This document shows positions 26,965 to 36,462 of a stretch of DNA of 64,000 bases, piece after piece. Each line of letters begins with the position of its first letter. The first letter of the stretch is position 1. This stretch comes from Rikenellaceae bacterium (GTDB lineage: Bacteria; Bacteroidota; Bacteroidia; Bacteroidales; Rikenellaceae). A program made the translations under genes and the position numbers. The stretch lies in assembly GCA_015060165.1 (NCBI GenBank), contig SUZC01000003.1:124001-188000 (forward strand), in the 5' to 3' direction. The notes beneath the pieces are model-generated. The model had not been told where the DNA came from. It searched no databases and was given only the letters and a program-made list of their open reading frames with translations.

Positions 26965-27252
26965 ATGAACGTACAGATTCAATCAGTGAAATTCGATGCG
27001 AGCTCGAAACTTGTGGAATTCATCGAGAAAAAATTAGCCAAGTTGGACCGTTTTGCCGAAAATGCGACGGGTGCCGATGTAGTACTAAAGCTCGACAAAG
27101 ATGACGAGCACGGCAACAAAATCGCAGTAGTTACTCTCCGCGTACCGGGCGGCGACATCAGAGTCGAGGAGCAGGCACGCACTTTTGAGGAGGCTATTGA
27201 TAATTCATTAGATGTTTTGAAGCGACAGATTGAGCGTCGCAAAGACAAATAA
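26965..27252 (+). CDS. hpf: Ribosome hibernation promoting factor, short form
   Basis: A 95-aa HPF/YfiA-type protein: MNVQIQSVKFDASSKLVEFIEKKLAKLD, ADVVLKLDK, VTLRVPGGDIRVEEQARTFEEAID and LKRQIERRKDK. It binds the 30S decoding region and silences ribosomes in slow growth; the short form lacks the C-terminal dimer domain of long HPF. It follows xerC by 258 bases that hold the tandem repeats. Confidence 0.95.
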   Translation: MNVQIQSVKFDASSKLVEFIEKKLAKLDRFAENATGADVVLKLDKDDEHGNKIAVVTLRVPGGDIRVEEQARTFEEAIDNSLDVLKRQIERRKDK

Positions 27253-27275
27253 ACTTTAAATCTCTAAAAGATAAA

Positions 27276-27303
27276 ATAGGGCGTCACGATTGTGACGCCC
27301 TAT
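27276..27303. terminator. Bidirectional terminator between hpf and the TlpA-like gene
   Basis: ATAGGGCGTCAC and GTGACGCCCTAT form a perfect 12-bp stem with A-rich and T-rich flanks, between convergent genes. Confidence 0.9.
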
Positions 27304-27322
27304 CTGTTTTATTGAATAGTTA

Positions 27323-28432
27323 TTACTTTATACGCTTCATCAGCTCGTCGTAGTAACCCTCTTTGTATCCCACAGCAATCTCAAAAATTTTGCCTTCAGG
27401 GTCAACCACAATCTTTGTGGGGAAGCCTCGCACGTTATACAACACTACGGGGTCGTTGTCGTCGCTGTTTGCCTCAGGGTTGTGAACGTTAATCCAAGTA
27501 AGGCCATTCTGACTTACAGCTGCACGCCATCGGTCGTAGGTATCGTTGTGGTTCACTCCCAAAATTTCAACCTTCTTCTTGTTGGCTGCATAGAATTTCT
27601 TCATTGCAGGAAAATCCTTGACACACCAGCTGCACCACGAGCCCCAGAAGTCGACAATCACCCACTTGCCTCGCAAATCCGAAAGTTTCAACTCTTTGCC
27701 TGCGGTGGTTTTGAGTTTGAAGTCGGGAGCCTCCTGGCCAACCTTCACGGTTGCCAACTCCTTGCGTTTCTTCTCCACCTGATCGAAGATGGGCTTGAAG
27801 ATTGAGTTGCGTACGTTATCGCTCAACAAATCGGCGCAAGCCACCATATCCTCTGGCGAATACAGGCTTTTGAGCAGTAGAGCCGACACCTCCTTGTCGG
27901 TGTTGTTCTTGATGAACTGCATCTTTTTACTGTGAACTCTTGCCGACATCTGATTAATTTTTTTTATCGACTCCTCACGCTGATCCTCAGGGAGTTTGTT
28001 GGTCTCATCGATGAGTTTTACGATGGCAATATAGTCCTTGTTAATCTCGTTGTGGATACGGCTGTAATCCTCGTTTACCGCAGAGCCGACAGCCTCGACG
28101 TTTACGATGTGGCGATCCTCCATCTGAGCCTTGAACGAGATCTTCTGCCCAGGCTCGTAAACGAGTGTTATGCCCATTGAGGTGTTTACGTTGGTTACGG
28201 GATCGATGTAGATTAAAGTCGGAGCGTCGAACTTCGCCTCAAACTCGATTTTGCCCGATTTGAGAGTCAGGGTATCGGTGCTTTGCTGCATTCCGTCAAT
28301 CAAACGTTGCTCGACAATCCAACTCTCAAATGGCGAATCGCTGATAACGCCCTTGATCACATTCGACGGGGTTGAGCAGGCTGCCAACATTGCAGTAGCC
28401 GCAAGAATAACAGATAATTTCAAACTTTTCAT
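27323..28432 (-). CDS. TlpA-like thiol:disulfide oxidoreductase lipoprotein with N-terminal DUF4369-like domain
   Basis: The 369-aa protein has lipobox LAAC, an N-terminal DUF4369-like domain (KGVISDSPFESWIVEQRL ... TPLIYIDP-type strands), a helical linker, and a C-terminal thioredoxin fold from about residue 235 (VGQEAPDFKLKTTAGKELKLSDLRGKWVIVDFWGSWC) with redox centre WCSWC and cis-Pro region RGFPTKIVVD. It faces the periplasm and likely reduces or exchanges disulfides; no partner gene adjoins it. Confidence 0.9.
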   Translation of the reverse strand: MKSLKLSVILAATAMLAACSTPSNVIKGVISDSPFESWIVEQRLIDGMQQSTDTLTLKSGKIEFEAKFDAPTLIYIDPVTNVNTSMGITLVYEPGQKISFKAQMEDRHIVNVEAVGSAVNEDYSRIHNEINKDYIAIVKLIDETNKLPEDQREESIKKINQMSARVHSKKMQFIKNNTDKEVSALLLKSLYSPEDMVACADLLSDNVRNSIFKPIFDQVEKKRKELATVKVGQEAPDFKLKTTAGKELKLSDLRGKWVIVDFWGSWCSWCVKDFPAMKKFYAANKKKVEILGVNHNDTYDRWRAAVSQNGLTWINVHNPEANSDDNDPVVLYNVRGFPTKIVVDPEGKIFEIAVGYKEGYYDELMKRIK

Positions 28433-28554
28433 ATCGTTGAATTTTAAATTTATATCTCAATTTCATTACAAATGTAACACATTCTCTTGAAATCTCAAAA
28501 CCGATTCTGCGAGACCCTTTTTATGAGAGCTTTTGGGGCTATGCCGATCGAAAA

Positions 28555-28585
28555 TTTGCTTTGTCGGCAGAAATGTGTAACTTTG
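28555..28585 (+). promoter_or_regulatory. Promoter of dnaG
   Basis: TTTG, exactly 19 bases, then TAACTTTG: a full match to the Bacteroidetes consensus. It lies inside the long open frame upstream of ATG 28637 and so argues for that downstream start. Confidence 0.85.
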
Positions 28586-28636
28586 TACACTTATAGTGTC
28601 GGTATAATTTATGCAGTCCGACCGCAAACAACCGCT

Positions 28637-30628
28637 ATGATAGATCGCGCCACCATAGACCGTATATACGCAGCCGCCAATATCGTTGATATTGTCAGCG
28701 ACTACGTCACGCTCAAAAAGAAGGGTATGAACTATCAGGCGTGTTGTCCGTTCCATAACGAAAAGACGCCATCGTTTGTAGTCTCGCCCTCGAAGGGTGT
28801 GTTCAAATGTTTCGGCTGTGGCAAGGGTGGAAATGCCGTTACATTTGTGATGGAGCAGGAGAATGTAAGCTATCCCGAGGCTCTGAAAATGGTGGCCAAG
28901 CGTTACGGCATTCAGGTTGAGGAACGAGAGCAGACCGAGGAGGATGTTCGTCGTAACAACGACCGCGAAAGTATGTTTGCGCTCAATGGCTGGGCATCGG
29001 AGTATTTTTCTAAATATCTGACAGGCAACCCCGAAGGTAAGAGCATCGGCTACTCTTATTTCTCGCAGAAGCGTGGTTTTACCGATGCCACGATTCGTAA
29101 ATTTGGTTTGGGATTCTGCTCGGCATCGGGCGATGCTATGGTCGAGGCGGCTCTCTCGGCAGGTTACAAGCAGGAGTATCTGCTATCGACAGGCTTGGCA
29201 TTCAAGCGCGAGAATGACGGCCGATTGCGTGACCGTTTCCGCGACAGAGTAATCTTCCCTGTTCACAATATTTCGGGACGCGTGGTGGCCTTTGGAGGTC
29301 GCACCCTACGTACCGACAAGAGTGTTGCCAAGTATCAGAACTCCCCCGAGAGTGAGATTTATAGCAAGAAACGCGAGCTGTATGGTCTCTATTTTGCAAA
29401 GAAGGCTATCCAACAGTTGGACTTCGCCATTATGGTCGAGGGTTATACCGATGTGATTTCTATGCATCAGGCGGGTGTCGAAAATGTCGTTTCATCGTCG
29501 GGCACATCGCTTACGGTCGAGCAGATTCAGCTCTTGCACCGTTTCACGCGCAACATTACTGTAATCTACGATGGGGACTCGGCCGGCATAAAGGCTTCAC
29601 TCAGAGGTATCGATCTCATTTTAAAGGAGGGAATGAACGTGAGGGTTGTGTTATTGCCCGAACCTGAGGACCCCGACTCTTTTGCCCGCTCACATACAGC
29701 CGAGCAGGTACAGCAATATATCCGCGAGAACGAAGAGGATTTCCTCACATTTAAGGCCAAGTTGATGCTCTCGGAGGCGGGTCAGGACCCAATTAAACGC
29801 TCCGAGGTTATTAACGATATGGTGCGTTCCATAGTACAGATTCCCGACTCTATCCAGCGTTCGGTATTCATCAAGGAGTGCGCCCGAATTATGGATGTCG
29901 ACGAGAATGTACTTGTCTCAGAGGTGGCTCGCAAGCGAGCTATGGCAATGGGCGACAGAGAGAGCGAGGAGTTTATCCGTCGCCAACAGTCGCAGATTCG
30001 TCGCCAACAGAGTGCCGTACCCGAAATTCCATCGGCCGTGGCATCGGCATCGAAGAATCTATCGGCCGGCAGTAGCCCCGATGCCTTAGAATATGAGTTG
30101 GTGAAATATCTGCTCAAATCGGGTCACAAGAATTTTGAGTTGCAGGAGGGTCGCAATATTGTGGAGATAAATATTGCTGAGGAGATCTTCCGTAATCTCG
30201 ATGCCGACCAAATCACATTCTCGGACCCCGTATATGCCGAGATTCTTGCGACTTATCGTCAGTTGTGGCAGGAGTCGGGTGTAGGGGTGGAGATTTCGGT
30301 GCAGCACTTTATCAACCACATAAATCCCGACGTGTGCAATAAAACGGTTGAGATTCTCACCTCGGACGACAACTATGTGGCCAGCGAACTATGGCGCAAG
30401 AAGGATGTGCATATCGAGAGCGAGAGCGAGATTTTGTCGGTTGGTGTGCCAAAGGCGATTATGCTCTACCGCTCGAAGGTTGTGGAGCGTATGATTGCGG
30501 CCATTCATTCGAGGTTGGGTGACGACACTTTGAGCGATGAGCAACAGGGTGAGATGGTGATGCAACTCGACAGGCTCAACCAGGTGAAGTTGGCAATAGC
30601 CAAAGAGATTCAGCGACTTATATTGTAG
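28637..30628 (+). CDS. dnaG: DNA primase
   Basis: I place the start at ATG 28637 (MIDRATIDRIYAAANIVDIV), giving 663 residues; the open frame extends 50 codons upstream but that part spans the promoter and lacks family similarity. The CHC2 zinc site is Cys37-x2-His40-x17-Cys58-x2-Cys61 (CCPFHNEKTPSF, KCFGCGKGG). The Toprim core includes IMVEGYTDVISMHQAG and YDGDSAG. The C-terminal helical part contacts the DnaB helicase. It primes Okazaki fragments. It lies in the potentially invertible arm, where orientation should not matter. Confidence 0.97.
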   Translation: MIDRATIDRIYAAANIVDIVSDYVTLKKKGMNYQACCPFHNEKTPSFVVSPSKGVFKCFGCGKGGNAVTFVMEQENVSYPEALKMVAKRYGIQVEEREQTEEDVRRNNDRESMFALNGWASEYFSKYLTGNPEGKSIGYSYFSQKRGFTDATIRKFGLGFCSASGDAMVEAALSAGYKQEYLLSTGLAFKRENDGRLRDRFRDRVIFPVHNISGRVVAFGGRTLRTDKSVAKYQNSPESEIYSKKRELYGLYFAKKAIQQLDFAIMVEGYTDVISMHQAGVENVVSSSGTSLTVEQIQLLHRFTRNITVIYDGDSAGIKASLRGIDLILKEGMNVRVVLLPEPEDPDSFARSHTAEQVQQYIRENEEDFLTFKAKLMLSEAGQDPIKRSEVINDMVRSIVQIPDSIQRSVFIKECARIMDVDENVLVSEVARKRAMAMGDRESEEFIRRQQSQIRRQQSAVPEIPSAVASASKNLSAGSSPDALEYELVKYLLKSGHKNFELQEGRNIVEINIAEEIFRNLDADQITFSDPVYAEILATYRQLWQESGVGVEISVQHFINHINPDVCNKTVEILTSDDNYVASELWRKKDVHIESESEILSVGVPKAIMLYRSKVVERMIAAIHSRLGDDTLSDEQQGEMVMQLDRLNQVKLAIAKEIQRLIL

Positions 30629-30945
30629 GTTGCGTATATGGCGAGTAGCGGGTCTGAAGATTCTTGACGATTATGCCGTCATATAAGCGAGGTGCATAAA
30701 AAGCAGGAGCCGGAGGCGTACACGCATCGCTGCGCATACCGTGTGCAAACAGAAAATAAACAGAAAGATGTGTATGTAAAACATATCATAAGATAAAAGA
30801 ATTAGTTACCTTTATCCGGCCCTGCCTGCCTAAAAATAGGCAAATATAGTGCCATAAATGGGCGCGAAAAGTGGCTTTTTTGAGAGAGTCCACAAGGAGG
30901 GGCAAAATTGAAAAGGTAATACAAGATAGTAAGCAAACATAGAAT
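30629..30945. other. Intergenic region between dnaG and smpB
   Basis: 317 bases without a supportable gene. A TATATTTG on the minus strand (30841-30848) resembles a -7 box pointing away from smpB but has no good -33 element. No structured RNA was recognised. Confidence 0.45.
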
Positions 30946-31407
30946 ATGGCAGATTATAAAAACATAAATATCCGCAACAAACGAGCCACCTTCGACTACG
31001 AGATTTTGGAGGAGTTCATTGCCGGAGTGGTACTTGTCGGTACGGAGATAAAATCAATCCGTCTGGGCAAGGCATCACTTACCGACAGCTACTGCTATTT
31101 TAGCGAGGGCGAGTTGTGGATTCGCGGAATGAACGTCGCCGAATATGGTTGGGGTACGTGCAACAATCACACTCCAAAACGAGATCGTAAGCTTCTGCTC
31201 AACCGCAAAGAGCTTAACAAATTGCAGCGTTCGTTGCAGGATAGAGGCCTTACGGTTGTGGGGTTGCGCTTGTTTATCAGCGAGAAGGGCTATGCAAAGG
31301 TGGTAATTGGTCTTGCCAGAGGACGTAAGGCCTATGACAAGCGTGAGTACCTGAAAGAGAATGATGCCAAACGTGAGATGGATAAGGCGATGAAACGTTA
31401 TAAGTAG
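30946..31407 (+). CDS. smpB: SsrA-binding protein SmpB
   Basis: A 153-aa SmpB with the usual opening [32 protein letters not shown], the RNA-binding barrel [19 protein letters not shown], and the Lys/Arg-rich C-terminal tail [22 protein letters not shown] that enters the empty decoding site. It works with tmRNA in trans-translation; tmRNA itself was not found in this window. Confidence 0.97.
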   Translation: MADYKNINIRNKRATFDYEILEEFIAGVVLVGTEIKSIRLGKASLTDSYCYFSEGELWIRGMNVAEYGWGTCNNHTPKRDRKLLLNRKELNKLQRSLQDRGLTVVGLRLFISEKGYAKVVIGLARGRKAYDKREYLKENDAKREMDKAMKRYK

Positions 31408-31469
31408 TCCCTGCGGAGGTGTAGCTAACAAAAGGAAACGGAATTTGAACCGGACTTAAATAATTCAAG

Positions 31470-32318
31470 ATGAAAAGGATTTTAATTGCGTTGGTGGCTC
31501 TGTTGAGCTTCATTTCGTGCGAAAAAGAGAGCTTTGTTTTGTGGCAGTTGCCGTCGCAGATTGATAGCATTGGCAATAGCTATGTGGTGCAGACTGCAAA
31601 TGGCAAAGTGATCGTTATGGACGGTGGCTTCGAGGCCGAGAAGGATTACCTGCGTGGTTTTATCGATGCCCTGGGTGGCAAGGTTGATGCGTGGATTATC
31701 TCACACCCCCACGACGACCACATCACAGCTATTATCGCTCTTCTGGAGAATCCTAAAGGCTTGAAAATTGACAAGATATATCACTCTCGTTTCCCCGATG
31801 TGCTAATCGATGCCGAGAGCGAAAAAACTGCCGAAATCACTCGTAAATTCTACTCCCTGCTGGATAATGCAACCGATATCGAGGTTGTGGATTGCCACTG
31901 TGGTGATGAGTTTGAGATTGACGGCGTGAATTTCAAAATCCTCTCAGAGAAGAATCCAGAGATGGCTAATCGCAACCCCTACAACAATTCAAGTATGGCC
32001 TATAAGATGTGGGACTCGAAGAAATCGTTCATCTTTTTGGGCGATTTGGGCGTTGAGGGTGGCCAGAAACTGCTCGACTCGGAGTATGCCAAGGATTTGG
32101 AGTGTGACTATCTGCAAATGGCTCACCATGGACAGGATGGTTGTGATAAGAAATTTTACCAGGCTGTTAAGTTTCGTGCCTGCTTGTGGCCATCGCCCAA
32201 ATGGGTTTACAACGCCCCAATGGGTCGTTTGAAGACAGCTGAGGTGCGTGGCTGGATGAAAGAGTTGGGCATTACCGAGCACTACGTTTCGAATGAGGGT
32301 TTGGCTCGCATAGAGTAG
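31470..32318 (+). CDS. Metallo-beta-lactamase fold hydrolase, exported
   Basis: A 282-aa protein with a lipoprotein-like leader (LLSFISC), the metal-binding signature ISHPHDDHITA, a second metal region FLGDLG and AHHGQDG. The body resembles ComEC-type/DHH-like MBL hydrolases. The enzyme is expected to bind two zinc ions; the substrate is unknown. It is 62 bases after smpB and may be co-transcribed with the following HAD phosphatase. Confidence 0.83.
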   Translation: MKRILIALVALLSFISCEKESFVLWQLPSQIDSIGNSYVVQTANGKVIVMDGGFEAEKDYLRGFIDALGGKVDAWIISHPHDDHITAIIALLENPKGLKIDKIYHSRFPDVLIDAESEKTAEITRKFYSLLDNATDIEVVDCHCGDEFEIDGVNFKILSEKNPEMANRNPYNNSSMAYKMWDSKKSFIFLGDLGVEGGQKLLDSEYAKDLECDYLQMAHHGQDGCDKKFYQAVKFRACLWPSPKWVYNAPMGRLKTAEVRGWMKELGITEHYVSNEGLARIE

Positions 32319-32374
32319 ATATAATCGGCCCAAGTAGAGAATAATCCGAAAACAACACGACAAACAGGACGAAA

Positions 32375-33157
32375 ATGAGAGATAAAATCAAGGCGGTCTT
32401 TTTCGATATCGATGGTACGCTTGTGAGTTTCAAGACTCACCGAGTTCCCGATTCTGCACTTCGGGCTATCCGACGTCTGCGCGAGCGAGGCATAAAGGTC
32501 TTTATCGCTACGGGCCGTCTGCTTCGTCATACCGAGGTGGTTAAGGATGTCGAGGTTGATGGTTATATCACCGTCAACGGTAGCTACTGCATCACAGCTG
32601 AGGGCGAGACCATATTCGAGTGCCACTTCCCGAAGCAGACCGTTGAGAAGGTCTTCGAGTTGGAGGAGAAATATGGCTTTACGTCTGCTGTGATGACCCA
32701 CGAGGATATCTATGTCGACAAATTGGAGGGGCGCTCGAAAGAGGTGGCCGATATGATTAATATCATCCCCACCGAGGCCGACCTAAAAGAGATTATCGCC
32801 ACGCAACCCGTATTGCAGATGTGTCCATATATCGGCGTCGAGTTGGAGAAGGTGGTGATGCCACAGATTCCCGAATGTGTGGCCAGCCGCTGGATTGATA
32901 AATTTATGGATATCAACATCAAAGGTATCGACAAATCGGTAGCGGCCGCAAAGGTTATGGAGTACTATGGTCTCACGATGGCCGAGGCAATGGCCTTTGG
33001 CGATGGCGGCAACGATCTGCCGCTTGTGCGAGATGTGGGCGTAGGTGTCGCAATGGCGAATGGTTGTGACGAATTGAAGGCTGTGGCTGATTACGTTACG
33101 GCATCGGTCGACGACGATGGCGTGGCAAAGGCACTCGAACACTATAACTTGATATAA
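32375..33157 (+). CDS. HAD superfamily Cof-type sugar-phosphatase
   Basis: The 260-aa protein has motif I FFDIDGTLVSF (nucleophile Asp), motif II IATGR, and motif III/IV MAFGDGGNDLPLV, with a C2-type cap between residues 85 and 190. This is the Cof/YbiV-like layout of Bacteroides HAD phosphatases, acting on sugar phosphates or flavin nucleotides in the cytoplasm. The exact substrate is not readable. It sits 15 bases ahead of tsaB. Confidence 0.9.
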   Translation: MRDKIKAVFFDIDGTLVSFKTHRVPDSALRAIRRLRERGIKVFIATGRLLRHTEVVKDVEVDGYITVNGSYCITAEGETIFECHFPKQTVEKVFELEEKYGFTSAVMTHEDIYVDKLEGRSKEVADMINIIPTEADLKEIIATQPVLQMCPYIGVELEKVVMPQIPECVASRWIDKFMDINIKGIDKSVAAAKVMEYYGLTMAEAMAFGDGGNDLPLVRDVGVGVAMANGCDELKAVADYVTASVDDDGVAKALEHYNLI

Positions 33158-33172
33158 TTAACACTCAAATAT

Positions 33173-33877
33173 ATGGCATTAATACTTTGTATTGAGACAG
33201 GAACCGATATCTGTTCGGTGGGACTATCCCGCGATGGAGAACTTATATCGTTGCGCGAGAGCGACGAGGGTCGTGACCACGCCAAACGTGTGGGCGTCTT
33301 TGTTGATGAACTTCTGCGTGAGAACGATGTCGCTCCCGATGAGTTGAATGCTATTGCGGTAGGTATGGGCCCAGGCTCATATACAGGACTTCGTATCGGA
33401 GTCTCGTTCGCAAAGGGAATGTGCTACGGTTTGCAGATTCCGCTTGTGGCAGTCGGCTCGCTCGATGCTTTGGCCCAGGTTGCAATAGAAGATAACGAGG
33501 CCGGAATCCTCGACGTGGATAATTGGGACGACGCGGTGCTTTGCCCGATGGTCGATGCTCGTCGTATGGAGGTCTACACACGCCTGTTTGATGCGAAGGG
33601 AGAAGCGCTCAGCGAGGTCTCGGCCGAGATTGTTACCGAGGAGAGTTTTGCCGAGTGGCGCAAGGATAGGCAGCTTGTGATTTTCGGCAATGGAGCAGCC
33701 AAGTGTCGCGAAGTTCTGCCCGATGCAACTTATGTCAACATCACCCCTTCGGCTCGTGGTCTTGCTCGCTTGGCCGAGCAGCGATTACAAGAGGGTAAGA
33801 CCGAAGATATTGCCTATTTTGAGCCATTCTATTTGAAAGATTTTATAGTTATTCCGTCGAAGAAGAAGTTGTTGTAG
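33173..33877 (+). CDS. tsaB: tRNA threonylcarbamoyladenosine biosynthesis protein TsaB
   Basis: A 234-aa ASKHA-fold protein: ILCIETGTDICSVGLSRDGE at the N-terminus and the family signature IAVGMGPGSYTGLRIGVSFAKGMCYG near residue 65. TsaB dimerises with TsaD to make the t6A modification at position 37 of ANN-decoding tRNAs. It overlaps no gene but is 11 bases upstream of the Nim-like flavoprotein. Confidence 0.95.
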   Translation: MALILCIETGTDICSVGLSRDGELISLRESDEGRDHAKRVGVFVDELLRENDVAPDELNAIAVGMGPGSYTGLRIGVSFAKGMCYGLQIPLVAVGSLDALAQVAIEDNEAGILDVDNWDDAVLCPMVDARRMEVYTRLFDAKGEALSEVSAEIVTEESFAEWRKDRQLVIFGNGAAKCREVLPDATYVNITPSARGLARLAEQRLQEGKTEDIAYFEPFYLKDFIVIPSKKKLL

Positions 33878-33888
33878 GATTGTTAGTT

Positions 33889-34371
33889 ATGATGTACGAC
33901 ACAACCAGCGTACGCCGTCAGGATCGTCTACTCAGTGAGCAACGGGCACTCCAACTGCTTGAAAATAGCGAATATGGTTTTCTGGCTATGGCATCGGCAG
34001 AGGGAGGTTACGGTGTGCCTATGAATTTTGTTTTTAACGAGCAGACTATCTACCTGCATTGCGCTCCCGAGGGGCGAAAGTTACGAGCCATCGAGCACGA
34101 TGCCAGAGTCTCGTTTTGTGTGGTTGGGCCGACCCGCCTTATCGCACAGGAGTTCACTACGGCCTATGAATCGGTTGTGGTGCAGGGTCGAGCCCGCAGG
34201 GTCACCTCCGAAGAGGAGTGCCACAGAGCATTGTCGCTGCTGGTTGCAAAATTCTCACCGCAATATAAGGCCGAGGGAGAACAGGCAATTGCACGTTCGT
34301 TGCACCGCACGGCTATTGTGGCAATCGACATCGAGACCATATCAGGCAAGTCGAAACAACCCAAAGCATAG
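33889..34371 (+). CDS. Pyridoxamine 5'-phosphate oxidase-like (Nim-type) flavoprotein
   Basis: The start is taken as ATG 33889 (a TTG three codons earlier is less likely; ATG 33892 is also possible). The 160-aa protein has the split-barrel FMN-binding features GFLAMASAEGGYGVPMNFVFNEQTIYLHCA, GRKLRAIEHDARVSFCVVG and a conserved closing TAIVAIDIETISGKSK. This is the Nim/PNPOx-like family, some of whose members reduce 5-nitroimidazoles; that activity cannot be claimed here. The next gene starts 2 bases after its stop. Confidence 0.87.
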   Translation: MMYDTTSVRRQDRLLSEQRALQLLENSEYGFLAMASAEGGYGVPMNFVFNEQTIYLHCAPEGRKLRAIEHDARVSFCVVGPTRLIAQEFTTAYESVVVQGRARRVTSEEECHRALSLLVAKFSPQYKAEGEQAIARSLHRTAIVAIDIETISGKSKQPKA

Positions 34372-34373
34372 TT

Positions 34374-36446
34374 ATGAATAGATGTGTGGCATATATTGTT
34401 GCTGTGGCGGCGATATTGTGTTGCCTGCTTGGAGACTCATGCTCACGCAAGGAGGAGTTTCATCCCGAGTTATCGATCTCAGTCGGTGGTCGCAATCTGT
34501 CGGCCTCATCGCTTAATTACGAGGAAGCGGGAGGTAGCGATGTGATTCAAGTTAAATCTAATGCCGATTGGAGAGTCGATTGCAACGCCGACTGGCTAAT
34601 CATCGCTCCTCGCAACGGAGGGATTGGCGAAAATGAAGTAAGACTTTCGGTCGGCAAGAGTGACAAATCACGCAGTTGTGTGGTGACAATCTCGATGTGC
34701 GATATGGGGCAGGTACGACATTCGTTCGATGTAATTCAGTATGTGGCCGAGAAGCCTGATGAGCCTGCCATACCTGATGAGCCTGCTATCCCTGACGACC
34801 CAACAACCCCCGAAGAGCCCGAAAATCCCGAAGAGCCCGAAAATCCTGAAGATCCAGATAACCCTGAAGATCCAGGTAACCCAAATCTTCCTGGCGATCC
34901 AGATAATCCTGAGAATCCGGAAAATCCTGAACCTCCTGCTAATCCAGAGCAACCAGAAGAACCAACCGAGCCAGAAGAGCCTGCAGAACCCGAGCCGCCA
35001 GCTCCGGCTGCTATAACCATCCCCGAACTGATTGCCCTGATGAGCGATGATGGCCGTCCAACGGTTATCGATGCCGAGCGAGATAGAGTGCTGTCGGCAA
35101 TTGTTATGAATTCTGCATCGGGAGCAAATTTCCCATCGTCACATCTTATTCTTGCCACCGAAGGCTCAACCTCGGCCAATAATGGCATTGTACTCTACGG
35201 TCGTATTGTCAAGCCCGAGACGCTTGGTGTAGATTGTGGCGACAAAGTAGAGGTAGTGTTGAAAGCAGGAATTGCTGTTGCCATCAAAAACAACGGAGTG
35301 ATGTATGAGGTGACGGGCGATGCGGCGAAGCAGTGGGCCGAGGTGAGTATCATAAAACGTGATGCGGGAGTGTCGGTGACTACCATAACCCCGTCGCAAC
35401 TCGCAGACTATCAGGGAATGACCGTTAAAATTGAACGTGTTTCCCCAAAGAGCGAAGGCCTTTGGTATGAGTCTGTTGGCAAAGGTTTGGTTGAGTTTGA
35501 GTCGAGCAATGGCGAGAAGTTTGTCGTGCAGGTGTTGGAGTCGGCAAAATTTGCCTCACGCGAGTATCATGTTGCAGAGGGGGATATATGTGGAGTAGTA
35601 GCTGTTGATGGCGATAAAATAGTACTTCGTCCGCGTGGGATTGAGGATATTGCTCCTTTTGATGGGCCAGCCACCAGTGAGCCTGAGGTGAATCCAGAGG
35701 AGCCAAAAGAGGAACCCGAGCCAGAGGAGCCAGAGACTCCGACAGACCCTGAAGAACCCACTGACCCTGATCCCGAGCCTGAAACACCCAAGGATCCAGA
35801 TCCCGAGCCTGAGAATCCAGACCCCGAACCAGAGGACCCGACCGAGCCGGAGGATCCCGAAACCCCCACTGAACCAGAAACCCCCACTGAACCAGATCCT
35901 GAGCCAGAGGTGCCAGAAACACCCTCTGAGCCAGAGAAACCAGAAAACCCTGAACCCGAAGCTCCAACCGAGGCAATATCGTTGATTAGCGAGCTGTCGC
36001 AACTTGACGCAGGCAGATATTACATAGGCGGTTACCGTGATGGAGAGCTATATCTGGCAACCGGAAAACTTACTGCGCAATCGCACTGCATAACAGCAAA
36101 ATATACTTACTCTGACGGGAATCTTACTGCAGCCGACAGTCAGTCCGATAATCGGGCTGTAGAGTTTGTTTTAGAGAAGTCCACCGAGCAGAATGGCTAC
36201 TACATTCGCATCCCCGACGCAGGCTATTTGGTGGCGATTGGAGCCAAGGCTGGAGCGTTGCGGATAAGCGATACCCCTACAAACTATTGGCTGTTTTCGA
36301 AGCACGCCGAGCAGGGCTTTGTCTTGCGACAGTCGGGCGATATCGATGTGCAAATCATAATCTCGCCGACCGCCAAAGATGCGTTGCTACGCACTATTGC
36401 AGGCGATGAGGAGGGTCTCGGAGTAGTGTTGCTGCGTAAAAACTGA
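34374..36446 (+). CDS. BACON/DUF5689 surface protein with two Pro-Glu-rich linkers
   Basis: The 690-aa exported protein (signal region up to about residue 23, Cys in GDSCS) has a BACON domain (about 30-122: SNADWRVDCNADWLIIAPRNGGIGENEV, SFDVIQYV), a first linker of PE-P-D-N repeats (about 125-215), a DUF5689-like OB-fold region (about 216-430: TIPELIALMSDD ... IVMNSASGANFPSSHL), a second such linker (about 435-535), and a C-terminal beta-rich domain (GRYYIGGYRDGELYLATGK). The linkers would hold domains apart on the surface. It likely binds a carbohydrate or nucleic acid, unproven. A secreted EEP nuclease-like protein follows 16 bases later, suggesting a joint task. Confidence 0.8.
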   Translation: MNRCVAYIVAVAAILCCLLGDSCSRKEEFHPELSISVGGRNLSASSLNYEEAGGSDVIQVKSNADWRVDCNADWLIIAPRNGGIGENEVRLSVGKSDKSRSCVVTISMCDMGQVRHSFDVIQYVAEKPDEPAIPDEPAIPDDPTTPEEPENPEEPENPEDPDNPEDPGNPNLPGDPDNPENPENPEPPANPEQPEEPTEPEEPAEPEPPAPAAITIPELIALMSDDGRPTVIDAERDRVLSAIVMNSASGANFPSSHLILATEGSTSANNGIVLYGRIVKPETLGVDCGDKVEVVLKAGIAVAIKNNGVMYEVTGDAAKQWAEVSIIKRDAGVSVTTITPSQLADYQGMTVKIERVSPKSEGLWYESVGKGLVEFESSNGEKFVVQVLESAKFASREYHVAEGDICGVVAVDGDKIVLRPRGIEDIAPFDGPATSEPEVNPEEPKEEPEPEEPETPTDPEEPTDPDPEPETPKDPDPEPENPDPEPEDPTEPEDPETPTEPETPTEPDPEPEVPETPSEPEKPENPEPEAPTEAISLISELSQLDAGRYYIGGYRDGELYLATGKLTAQSHCITAKYTYSDGNLTAADSQSDNRAVEFVLEKSTEQNGYYIRIPDAGYLVAIGAKAGALRISDTPTNYWLFSKHAEQGFVLRQSGDIDVQIIISPTAKDALLRTIAGDEEGLGVVLLRKN

Positions 36447-36462
36447 TAATGCAAGGTGTAAT

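Noticed and set aside
28487..28636. N-terminal extension of DnaG by 50 codons
   Set aside because: The stretch contains a full consensus promoter and the family N-terminus begins at MIDRATIDR.
34736..36002. Long minus-strand open frames rich in Gly-Ser or Trp-Arg opposite the BACON/DUF5689 gene
   Set aside because: They are antisense reads of the Pro-Glu linkers; they have no start context, no signal or family features, and mirror the repeats of the real gene.
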